Positions 1-7,551 of a stretch of 64,000 nt of DNA are shown piece after piece. The stretch comes from JAHQVK01 sp036788295. Its GTDB lineage: Bacteria; Myxococcota; Kuafuiibacteriia; Kuafuiibacteriales; Kuafuiibacteriaceae. The stretch lies in contig DAIQNR010000009.1 in assembly GCA_036788295.1 (NCBI GenBank), positions 47,584 through 111,583 on the forward strand, read 5' to 3'. Under the pieces are notes generated by a model. It searched no databases. It worked only from the letters and a program-made list of their open reading frames with translations, and was not told the DNA's origin. Both the position numbers and the translations under genes were made by a program. Numbering within the stretch: position 1 is the first letter of the stretch; each line of letters opens with the position of its first letter.

Positions 1-276
1 CTGGGCGGCGGCGAGCAGCTTCAGCAGGTACGGCAGCTCCGGTCGGCCCTCGCCGAGCCAGTGGCGCCGGTCGCGAGCGATGAGCTGATCGAGCGGCACC
101 CCGCCGGCGTCGGCTGGGCCCACCGGATGGGCGCCGTACCAGGCCTCGGCCCACGGACCGCCGTCGCCAGCCGAGCCGAACAGCGCCGGAAAAAACTCGG
201 GGTCGCCCCAGGCGTAGCGCTGGAGCCGAGGCTCGAGCAGAACCAGCCGGGGCCCGGTGCCGGCGAGCGAACTCAC
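1..276 (-). CDS. manA: Class I mannose-6-phosphate isomerase, N-terminal part (runs off left edge)
   Basis: The first 92 codons of a minus-strand gene are visible, starting at GTG 276; the rest lies beyond the window edge. The translation contains a YAWG segment near residue 21, AEAWYGAHP near residue 45 and YLLKLLAAAQ at the edge. These match the N-terminal landmarks of zinc-dependent type I phosphomannose isomerase (YAWG, E-x-W-GAHP, P-x-L-x-K-x-L-x-A-A-Q), which interconverts fructose-6-phosphate and mannose-6-phosphate to feed GDP-mannose and cell-surface sugar synthesis. The metal ligands would lie downstream and cannot be checked. It is divergent from the acetoacetyl-CoA synthetase gene, with about 85 bp between the starts. 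The GTG start is chosen because it gives the usual short lead before YAWG. Confidence 0.85.
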   Translation of the reverse strand, partial: MSSLAGTGPRLVLLEPRLQRYAWGDPEFFPALFGSAGDGGPWAEAWYGAHPVGPADAGGVPLDQLIARDRRHWLGEGRPELPYLLKLLAAAQ

Positions 277-361
277 CCTCGCGGTATACACCGAAGGCCA
301 CCGAACGGCATGGGTCGCGGCTCGACTGGCGCCGCACGGGCAGCGGCGATACACCGGCGGG

Positions 362-2344
362 GTGGGGGTCGAGAGGGGACAACGACTGTGGACACCGAGC
401 CCAGAGCGGGTGGCGAACAGCCGGATGCGCCGGTTCACCGGCTGGCTCGAACAGGAACGCGGGCTCGTCTTCTCGAGCTACGACGAGCTGTGGCGGTGGT
501 CCTGCCGGGACATCGGGCCGTTCTGGACCGCGATCTGGGACCATTTCGGGGTGCGATCGACCACACCGCGCGGTCCTGCCCTCGCCGAGCGCTCGATGCC
601 GGGGGCCCGGTGGTTTCCTGAAGCCCGCCTCAACTACGCGGAGCACGCGATCGGGGCGCTGCGCCCGGATCGGCCGGCGCTCGTTTCCCGATCGGAGCTG
701 CGTCCGCTCGCCACGCTGACCGGGGCCGAGCTCGCCGAGCACGTCCGGGCCGTGGCCGCCGGGCTGGCCGCCGCCGGCGTCGGACCGGGCGATCGCGTCG
801 TCGCCTACCTGCCGAACATCCCCGAGGCGGTGATCGCGTTTCTTGCGGCGGCGAGCCTCGGGGCGGTGTGGTCGAGCTGCTCCCCCGACTTCGGCACCCG
901 GAGCGTGGTGGACCGCTTTCGGCAGATCGAGCCCAAAATCTTGTTCACCGTGGACGGCTACCGGTACGGCGGCCGGGACCTCGACCGCCGGCCGGCCGCG
1001 GCCGAGCTGCAAGCGGCCCTGCCGAGCCTCGAGCGATGCTTCGACGTCCCCTACCTGTTCGGGTCTGGGATCGGGGTGGGTCCGCACCGCCCGGGGACCC
1101 AGCCGTTCTCCGATTTGCTCGAGACTTCGGACCCCGCGCCGCTCCGCTTCGCTCAGGTGCCGTTCGACCATCCTTTGTGGGTGCTGTACTCTTCGGGCAC
1201 GACCGGGCTCCCAAAGGCGCTGGTGCACGGCCACGGCGGCATCCTGCTCGAGCACAGCAAGACGCTCGCGCTCCACGGGGAGCTTGGAGAAGACGACCGG
1301 CTGTTCTGGTTCACCACGACCGGTTGGATGATGTGGAATTACATCGTGGGCGGACTTCTCCACGGGGCGGCGGTCGTACTGTACGACGGAAGCCCGGGAC
1401 ACCCCGATCTGTCGGTGCTGTGGCGCCTCGCCGAAGAAGCCGAGGTCACGTACTTCGGGACGAGCGCGTCCTACATCGGCGCGTGCCAGAAAGCCGGCTA
1501 CCGGCCGAACCAGCACCATGACCTGCACCGGTTGTCGGGGCTGGGTTCGACCGGCTCGCCGCTGTCGGTGGACGGATTCGCCTGGGTCTACGACGCGGTC
1601 GGCAGCGACATCTGGCTCGGGTCGATCAGCGGCGGGACGGACGTCTGCACCGCGTTCGTGGGGTCCGCGCTGAGCCTCCCGGTCCACGCCGGCGAGATCC
1701 AGACTCGCTGCCTCGGGGTGGCGATGGAGGCCTGGGACGACGACGGAGAGCCGGTCGTCGGCGAGGTGGGCGAGCTCGTCGTGACCGAACCGATGCCGTC
1801 GATGCCGGTCCGGTTGTGGGGAGACGAGGGCCACGAGCGGTACCGAAGAAGTTATTTCGAGCCGTGGCCCGGGGTCTGGCGCCACGGAGACTTCGTCGAG
1901 CTCACCGAGCGGGGCGGTGTGGTCATCCATGGCCGCTCCGACGCGACCCTCAACCGGGGCGGGGTGCGCATCGGAACCGCCGAGATCTATCGGGTGGTAG
2001 AGGGCCTCCCCAGGGTGGCCGAGGCGCTCGTGGTGAACCTGAGCCGCGGCGACGAGCTCGAGATGGTCTTGTTCGTCGCCCTCGGCGAGGGGGCGCTCGA
2101 TGAGAGCCTCGAGGCCGAGATCAAGAGCGCGCTTCGGACGGGGTGCTCGCCTCGCCACGTGCCCGACCGCATCGCCGCCGTGCCCGGCATCCCAAAGACC
2201 CTGAACGGAAAGAAGATGGAGGTCCCGGTGCGGCGGATCTTGTCCGGCGAGCCGCTCGAGAAGGCCGCGAGCCGCGACGGCTGCCAGAACCCAGAGGCGC
2301 TCGACGGGTTCGTCCGCCTCGCTCAGGCGTCCGGGTCGGCGTGA
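362..2344 (+). CDS. Acetoacetyl-CoA synthetase (acetoacetate-CoA ligase)
   Basis: A 660-residue ANL-superfamily adenylating enzyme that activates acetoacetate with ATP and CoA, allowing ketone-body or PHB-derived acetoacetate to be used. The N-terminus LWTPSPERVANSRM is characteristic of acetoacetyl-CoA synthetases. The phosphate-binding loop YSSGTTGLPK is near residues 275-285 and GLGSTGSPLS near 398. The C-terminal catalytic-lysine motif LNGKKMEVPVRRIL is near 612-625. Length fits the family (about 650). An ATG at 257 is in frame, but it would overlap manA and add a non-conserved lead. GTG 362 places the LWTPSP motif at the expected distance and is preferred. The stop overlaps the immunity-like gene on the other strand by 22 bp. 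Confidence 0.93.
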   Translation: MGVERGQRLWTPSPERVANSRMRRFTGWLEQERGLVFSSYDELWRWSCRDIGPFWTAIWDHFGVRSTTPRGPALAERSMPGARWFPEARLNYAEHAIGALRPDRPALVSRSELRPLATLTGAELAEHVRAVAAGLAAAGVGPGDRVVAYLPNIPEAVIAFLAAASLGAVWSSCSPDFGTRSVVDRFRQIEPKILFTVDGYRYGGRDLDRRPAAAELQAALPSLERCFDVPYLFGSGIGVGPHRPGTQPFSDLLETSDPAPLRFAQVPFDHPLWVLYSSGTTGLPKALVHGHGGILLEHSKTLALHGELGEDDRLFWFTTTGWMMWNYIVGGLLHGAAVVLYDGSPGHPDLSVLWRLAEEAEVTYFGTSASYIGACQKAGYRPNQHHDLHRLSGLGSTGSPLSVDGFAWVYDAVGSDIWLGSISGGTDVCTAFVGSALSLPVHAGEIQTRCLGVAMEAWDDDGEPVVGEVGELVVTEPMPSMPVRLWGDEGHERYRRSYFEPWPGVWRHGDFVELTERGGVVIHGRSDATLNRGGVRIGTAEIYRVVEGLPRVAEALVVNLSRGDELEMVLFVALGEGALDESLEAEIKSALRTGCSPRHVPDRIAAVPGIPKTLNGKKMEVPVRRILSGEPLEKAASRDGCQNPEALDGFVRLAQASGSA

Positions 2345-2696
2345 GTGACGCCCACCGTTCCGTCGGGTCGAACCTCGAACCACGCGAGCGGCGCCCCGGC
2401 CCACCGGTGGTCCTTGCTCGGGCTACCAGGCCGTTTGCGCTGGTGGCGCTCGCGAGCCACCGGGCCAGAGCCATGTCATCCACCGGACCCGACAGCTCGG
2501 TTTGAACATACGCGCACAGCTTGGTCGGGTACCGCCCGCCGCACCGGTGGATCTCGAAATGAACGGGAGCCTCGAGAGGCGACTCGAGGGGAAGCACGTC
2601 GCCCTCGGCGACGCCAAAGGCCCCCGCCAACAGGTCCACCGCCTGCGGTTCGCTGATCGGTTGATCGAGTAGGACTTCATAGATGCTGCGCTTCAT
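2323..2696 (-). pseudogene. Immunity-like protein next to toxin gene, apparent 1-nt frameshift
   Basis: A short gene begins 10 bp after the toxin-like gene, at ATG 2696 with AAAGAG spaced 6 nt upstream. It opens MKRSIYEVLLDQPISEPQAV and has an alpha/beta-looking body (PVHFEIHR..KLCAYVQTEL..DDMALARWLA) typical of small immunity proteins. After about residue 88 that frame turns into an Arg/Gly-rich low-quality translation. The next frame instead continues sensibly as HRWAGAPLAWFEVRPDGTVG and ends at TGA 2323-2325. Adding one base between about 2411 and 2445 joins the halves into a protein of about 124 residues. I infer a sequencing or assembly indel, or less likely a genuine loss. The specific immunity family was not identified. 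Confidence 0.55.
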
Positions 2697-2706
2697 CGCC
2701 ATCTCT

Positions 2707-4407
2707 TTACCGGCCCGAGGCCGCTTCATACAGCGCACGAGCGGAAGACTCCGCGTCCGGCGTGATGCCCTGCCTCGCCATGATCTCTGCTGCCCGAGGC
2801 GTATCCCCGAACTTCTTCAGGGTTTGAAGAGCCTTGAATCCGCCGCGGTCGAGCTGGTGGAGCCCATCACCCATGATGGGGTACAGCCGGCCGTCGTGGG
2901 CGCCATAGATTCGGCCATTGACGTGCACTTCGCTACCGATGACCGCGCCGCGGCCCGCGCGGATGTCAGCGGCGTCCTGCGCCATGTCCACCCACGGCTC
3001 GGCCACCGTATTCGTGCCCTTGGACACGGAGCTCTCGCTCACCGAGTCGTAGCGGTGGCGCGATGCGTTCGGGGGCTGAAGCTGGTCGAGCGGGGTGCCG
3101 TTCAGCTTGGGGACGCCTCCGGGGCCGGAGACGCCGTCGGAGCCTCGAGGCCGGTCGGGACGGCCGCCGCGGCCCGCCCCCCACATCCCGGCGACAATCG
3201 GGCCGCCCCCACCGCCCGCAGGTGGCGGAGGAGGCGCGGTCCGGGGCAGCCGCGTCGCCACTTCCACCGAGCTGCGGGTCCGAGTGGGCTCGAGCAGCAG
3301 CGCCGCCCCGCCGGGCGCGCTGCGCACCGGGCCCCGGCTGGCCAAGACCCCGGAGGCCGGAGGTCGCCGGAAAGGGACGATGTTGTTGGCCGCGCGGGCT
3401 ACGTCATCGCTCGCGGTTGCGACATGGCCCTTTCTCATCAGAGGACCGCTCACCAGCAGCCCGAGGTCGAAGACCCCCTCGCCGACCGCGCGGGGGTCGC
3501 CGCTCATGACTTTGCCGAGCCCGCTGACGTCGGCCGCGAGCTGCCCGAGACGGCCGGCCGCGGGGCCTGCCCGATCCTTCGCTCGCTCGAGCGCACCCCG
3601 CGTGGAGCCGGCGAGATCCCCGGTCTCGCTCGCCCCGGTCGCCGCCTCCGCGACCGCATCGCCCGCAGCCCCAGCGACGGTGAGGACATCGTCGGCTACC
3701 GATTTCGCAGCGAGCGCGGCTTCGCCGATAGCCTCGATGGTCCCTCGGGTCCTGGCGACCTGATTCGACACCGCCGTCCGCAGGCTCCCCTGCAGATCCC
3801 CGGTCTCGAGCGCCGCAGCCGCGGTGTCGAACACCACGTTCGTCGTCCAGGTCGTCGGCGACAGCTCGAGCGCCCCCTGCGCCAGCCGAGCTAGCCCCTG
3901 GCCGGTCTTCAGCGTCCCGGTGCCAAGACCGATGAGCCCCTCGTGCGCGCGCTCGAGCGGGCCCATTCGTTCGATCGACTCCGCCCGGGCCACGCGCTCG
4001 GCGATCTGCTCCCGGGCCGCCCCGTCGAGGTGGTCGATCCACAGCTTCGCTTGCTCGAGCCCTACCGATGGCTCGATCTCACCGGCCGCGAGCCTCGAAC
4101 CCACCCGCTCGAGCTGCTGATCGACCGCTCTTTTCACGTCGGCCGGGGCCTCACTTACGAAGACCCGCTCCTGGGCGTCGGCTACGAAGCGTCCTACCTC
4201 GGTCCGAGTGGGCCCCGCCGCCCAGGTCTGAGCTCGGGGCAGCTCGGGTGCGCGCTCGGGACGGCGGACCGCGGGAGCCTCGAACCCATCGGCCAGCGGC
4301 GCCGCCCGCCGATGCGCGCGCGCCGGGGCGGGGGAGGCGACCGGCGGCTCGGGCGGCGGTGGTGCTTTGGTGCGTCGGGGAGACCGAGAACCCACGGAAG
4401 ACGTCAT
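2707..4407 (-). CDS. Polymorphic-toxin-like protein with C-terminal candidate toxin domain
   Basis: A 566-residue protein with a modular, secreted-effector-like layout. Residues 1-70 are Pro/Ala/Arg-rich and disordered. About 75-330 are Ala-rich and helical (repeated GxxxG and ALE/ALA segments). A Pro-Gly linker with five Pro then five Gly lies near 388-402. A compact C-terminal block of about 115 residues ends the protein, with VHVNGRIYGAHDGRLYPIMG, HQLDRGGFKALQTLKKFG and TPRAAEIMARQGIT. The change from linker to a small mixed alpha/beta domain, with a small gene 10 bp downstream, is the usual toxin-immunity arrangement. The C-terminal block resembles nuclease-type toxin tips, but I cannot name a family or catalytic residues. 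No signal peptide, PAAR or Rhs repeats are seen, so the secretion route is unknown. A TTG at 4425 is an alternative start. Confidence 0.6.
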   Translation of the reverse strand: MTSSVGSRSPRRTKAPPPPEPPVASPAPARAHRRAAPLADGFEAPAVRRPERAPELPRAQTWAAGPTRTEVGRFVADAQERVFVSEAPADVKRAVDQQLERVGSRLAAGEIEPSVGLEQAKLWIDHLDGAAREQIAERVARAESIERMGPLERAHEGLIGLGTGTLKTGQGLARLAQGALELSPTTWTTNVVFDTAAAALETGDLQGSLRTAVSNQVARTRGTIEAIGEAALAAKSVADDVLTVAGAAGDAVAEAATGASETGDLAGSTRGALERAKDRAGPAAGRLGQLAADVSGLGKVMSGDPRAVGEGVFDLGLLVSGPLMRKGHVATASDDVARAANNIVPFRRPPASGVLASRGPVRSAPGGAALLLEPTRTRSSVEVATRLPRTAPPPPPAGGGGGPIVAGMWGAGRGGRPDRPRGSDGVSGPGGVPKLNGTPLDQLQPPNASRHRYDSVSESSVSKGTNTVAEPWVDMAQDAADIRAGRGAVIGSEVHVNGRIYGAHDGRLYPIMGDGLHQLDRGGFKALQTLKKFGDTPRAAEIMARQGITPDAESSARALYEAASGR

Positions 4408-4623
4408 GGCTGTCGAATTCAGCAAGACTCATGCCTTCCGTAGTCCCATTCATGGACGAGGGGATGGTCAGGTCCCCGCGGCTCCTTTCCCCGACACCTT
4501 GTCCGGTGCGCCATACAGGTTCGAAAGTTGCGCCGTGTGGCAACGCCTCCGCGACGAAGCGGGGGCCTCGTCTTCGCTTCGGCCACGAGCCGGGCCGGCA
4601 TGACGCTTGCGTCAACGCTGGGC

Positions 4624-5700
4624 ATGATGTTTCGGCAGCTCTTCGATCCGCAGTCCTCGACGTACACGTACCTGCTCGCCGACCCGGCGACGGCAGAGGC
4701 GGTGCTGATCGACCCGGTCCTCGAGCAGACAGCCCGAGACGTGGCCCTGCTCCGAGAGCTGGGTCTCAAGCTCCGCTGGACCCTCGAGACCCACGTGCAC
4801 GCCGACCACGTGACTTCTTCCGGCGTGCTCAGGACCAGGCTCGGCAGCCGCAGCGTCATGTCGAAGCAGGCCGGCGTCGGCTGCGCCGACTTCCTGGTGG
4901 ACGAAGGGGACGAGGTCCGGTTTGGGGCAGAGGTGCTCGAGGTTCGCGCGACCCCCGGCCACACCTCCTGCTCGGTGAGCTTCGTCCACCACGAGAGCCG
5001 CCGGGTGTTCACCGGCGACGCCCTGCTCATTCGCGGCTGCGGGCGCACCGACTTTCAGCAGGGCGACCCTCGGACTCTCTACCAATCCGTGCACGGGCGG
5101 CTCTTCTCGCTCGGCGACGACTACGAGATCTATCCTGCCCACGACTACAAGGGCCACACGATGAGCACCGTGGGCGAGGAGCGCACTCACAACCCTCGCC
5201 TCGGGGCGAGCAAGACGGAGCAGGAGTTCGTAGAGATCATGACCAACCTCGAGTTGCCCCGGCCGAAGCTCATCGACGTGGCCGTGCCGGCCAACCAGAA
5301 CTGCGGTCTCGAGCGGCAGGACGCCGAGGCCTCGAGCTGGGCCCCGATCGCGCGCACGGCGGCTGGCATCCCGGAAGTCACCGTGGATTGGGTCGCCCAG
5401 AACGCGGCCGGCCGAGGCTTTCGCGTCGTGGACGTTCGGGAGCCGAGCGAGTGGGTGGGCGAGCTCGGCCACATCAGCGAGGCCGAGCTCGTGCCGCTCG
5501 CGACGGTCGGCGACGCGGCCGCAGCCTGGGAGCACAGTCAGCCTTTGGTCGTCGTGTGCCGGTCCGGAGGCCGATCCGGGAAGGCCGCGGTCCAGCTCGA
5601 GGGCCTCGGCTTCCAGCAGGTCGCGTCGATGGCCGGGGGCATGCTGGCGTGGAACGAGCGCCGGCTGCCGGTGGCTGGGAGCGATTCACGCCCGGCGTAG
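4624..5700 (+). CDS. Persulfide dioxygenase-rhodanese fusion (ETHE1-like)
   Basis: A 358-residue protein with an N-terminal metallo-beta-lactamase fold and a C-terminal rhodanese domain. The MBL part has ETHVHADHVTSS (residues 56-67, metal ligands H-x-H-x-D-H), TPGHTSCSV near 115, GDALLIRGCGRTDFQ near 132 and PAHDYKGH near 171. These are hallmarks of ETHE1/SdoA-type Fe(II) glutathione-persulfide dioxygenases. The rhodanese part (about 255-358) has VVDVREPSEW and the active-site loop CRSGGRSGKA with Cys near 312. Family knowledge suggests it oxidises sulfane sulfur to sulfite while the rhodanese handles thiosulfate or persulfide. The start at the ATG-ATG pair gives MMFRQLFDPQSSTYTYLL, typical of the family. 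The stop overlaps the convergent PilZ gene by 15 bp. Confidence 0.92.
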   Translation: MMFRQLFDPQSSTYTYLLADPATAEAVLIDPVLEQTARDVALLRELGLKLRWTLETHVHADHVTSSGVLRTRLGSRSVMSKQAGVGCADFLVDEGDEVRFGAEVLEVRATPGHTSCSVSFVHHESRRVFTGDALLIRGCGRTDFQQGDPRTLYQSVHGRLFSLGDDYEIYPAHDYKGHTMSTVGEERTHNPRLGASKTEQEFVEIMTNLELPRPKLIDVAVPANQNCGLERQDAEASSWAPIARTAAGIPEVTVDWVAQNAAGRGFRVVDVREPSEWVGELGHISEAELVPLATVGDAAAAWEHSQPLVVVCRSGGRSGKAAVQLEGLGFQQVASMAGGMLAWNERRLPVAGSDSRPA

Positions 5701-7496
5701 CGCCCGCTCGACCACCGCCGCGAGGTCCGGATCCACGGCGGCCCCCGCCGCTTTGGCCCGCTCGATGAGGGCTTGGGCATGACCGTAGCGCCCGGCCCGG
5801 GCGCTGAGCTCGGCCGACCTCGACAGCGCTTCTTCGTCGGTCGGGGCCAGCTCGAGCACCCTCGCGTAGACGGTGGCCGCCTCGTCGACGGTCTCGGGGC
5901 GGGCTCGGTCGTACAGCAGCCGAGCCAGAGCTCGGGCCGGGCCTGGATCTTCAGGGGAACGAACCACCCGAGCCCGGGCGAGCGCGATGTCCCGGTCGAG
6001 CTCCGGGTTCGTGCCCGCGGTGGACACCGGCAGGTGCGCCCCCGGCTGGCGCTCGTTCGCCGCATTTCGCCTCACCTTCGGCCCAAAACCCGCCGGCCCC
6101 CCCACCGCGAGCCGCTTCTGCGGGCCCTCCGTGGTCGAGCTCCCCGGGGGGGGCGCCACCGAACGCAGCGCCGGCGCCGCCCGGGGCGAAAACCCGGACA
6201 CCACCACCGACGCGGAACCAGGGGGGCGCCGGGCTACGACGCGAGGCAAGACTCGGAGCCCCGATCGCTCCTCCTTTGCGACGGGGTGGGTCGAAGGGCC
6301 CAGCTCGGGCTCGGAAGCAGAAGGAGGACGACTCGGCCGCGGCGACAAGACCGGAGCCCGGGCCGCCTCCTCGAAAAAAGCGGCGAACACGCCCGTCGGC
6401 GGGGACGCCGAGCCGGCGACCGGCGCCCAATGCTCGACGGGCGGAGACTCGAGGTTCGCCCGCTCGAGCGAAGCGGGATCGAGCGAAGCGGGATCGAGCG
6501 AAGCAGGATCGAGCGAAGCGGGATCGAGCGNNNNNNNNNNNNNNNNNNNNNNNNNNNNNNNNNNNNNNNNNNNNNNNNNNNNNNNNNNNNNNNNNNNNNN
6601 NNNNNNNNNNNNNNNNNNNNNNNNNNNNNNGGATCGAGCGAAGCGGGATCGAGCGGCGCTGGAGCCGGCGAGCGCAGCTCTGGTGGGGCCGCATCGGAGC
6701 CGGCCGCAATGAGCGACAGCTCGAGCAGCTGGGGGGTCGTGGGCGCACAGACCACCGCCGGAGCCCGCTCGGACTCGACCTCGGTGGTCTCCTCGTGGGC
6801 AAAGCCCGGATCGTCGTCGTCCTCGAGCTCGACCACCACCGAGGGAAGCAGCTCCTCCGAAGGGGGTTCTGGGGGCGGGGACGTCGCCAAGACCGGCGGA
6901 GCCGCCGGCGAGGGCAGCGCACCCGAAGCCACGAAGGACCGAAACGCCGCCCGCACTGCCGTATCGACCCCGAGCAGCGCCACGTCGAGCAAGGTGCGGC
7001 CGGAAGAACGGGCGGCGACGGCGATGACCTCACCCCGAAAGGACCACTCGGCGCCGCTCGTCGGGTGGGCCACCAGCACCTCGACCCGAGCGCCGATGTC
7101 CTGATCCATCGGCGACTCGAGCCGCAGCGCCGCCCGGTTGAGTTCCCCCCGGTAAAAGGTCCAGAGCCGGGCGAGGTCCCGAGGACGGACCAAAAAAGCG
7201 GGCGCCGGGGCGGCCGACTCGACAAACCGCAGCCACCGCCGCCGAGTCTCGGGATCGAGCATCACCAGGTCGAGCCCCGCCCCCGCCGAATGGTGGCAGG
7301 CCACCCTCGCCGACAGCCAAATCGGACCTTCTGGCAGCGTCAGCTCGAGCTCGACGTGCTCGCGCAGACTCCAGGGCCGGCCCGTCTCCACCAGCAGACC
7401 GTGGGCGCTCACGTCCTTGGTAGAGAGCCGCTCCCCGTGGTCCCGGCGCCGCACCGGAAGTCGGGCAGCAAGGCGGACCGAGCGCCGACGATCCAT
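5686..7496 (-). CDS. PilZ-domain / TPR-like protein interrupted by assembly gap
   Basis: The gene starts at ATG 7496. Its N-terminal part has RRRSVR and DVSAHGLLVETG, matching the RxxxR and (D/N)xSxxG motifs of PilZ domains that bind cyclic di-GMP. A second region near residues 120-190 may be another PilZ-like fold. After an acidic linker it enters a 5-residue repeat D-P-A-S-L (15-bp DNA unit) that is cut by 100 N. Beyond the gap the D-P-A-S-L frame resumes, followed by LERANLESPPVEHW and a helical C-terminus with TPR-like spacing (DEAATVYARVLELAPTDEEALS). The two flanks are out of phase only because the N run has an arbitrary length. Stop is TGA 5686-5688. Likely a c-di-GMP-responsive adaptor. 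Confidence 0.75.
6462..6656 (-). repeat. 15-bp in-frame tandem repeat encoding D-P-A-S-L, containing gap 1
   Basis: The plus-strand unit GGATCGAGCGAAGCG recurs head to tail on both sides of the N run, with occasional single-base changes (for example AGCA for AGCG). The unit is a multiple of three and is read in the coding frame of the PilZ/TPR protein, so copy-number change would alter linker length without frameshift. Total copy number is unknown because of the gap. Confidence 0.9.
6531..6630. other. Assembly gap (100 N) inside tandem repeat
   Basis: Exactly 100 N, flanked on both sides by the same 15-bp repeat. A round 100-N run is a scaffolding placeholder and its length should not be trusted. 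The coding frames on either side require the true gap length to differ from 100 modulo 3. Confidence 0.97.
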
Positions 7497-7551
7497 GGGA
7501 CGACGGTGCCATGGACGCCGCCGAGGGAAAAGAAGAGAGGGCCGACGAGGT

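Noticed and set aside
61..621. 186-codon plus-strand open frame at the left edge
   Set aside because: It overlaps the recognisable manA start and the real start of the acetoacetyl-CoA synthetase and has an Arg/Gly/Pro shadow composition.
4433..4623. Minus-strand frame starting ATG 4432 with a good GGAAGG site
   Set aside because: The frame is out of phase with the toxin gene and its translation is Arg/Pro-rich low-complexity.
6462..6656. Tandem repeat considered as a CRISPR array
   Set aside because: Units are 15 bp and contiguous with no unique spacers, and no cas genes are present.
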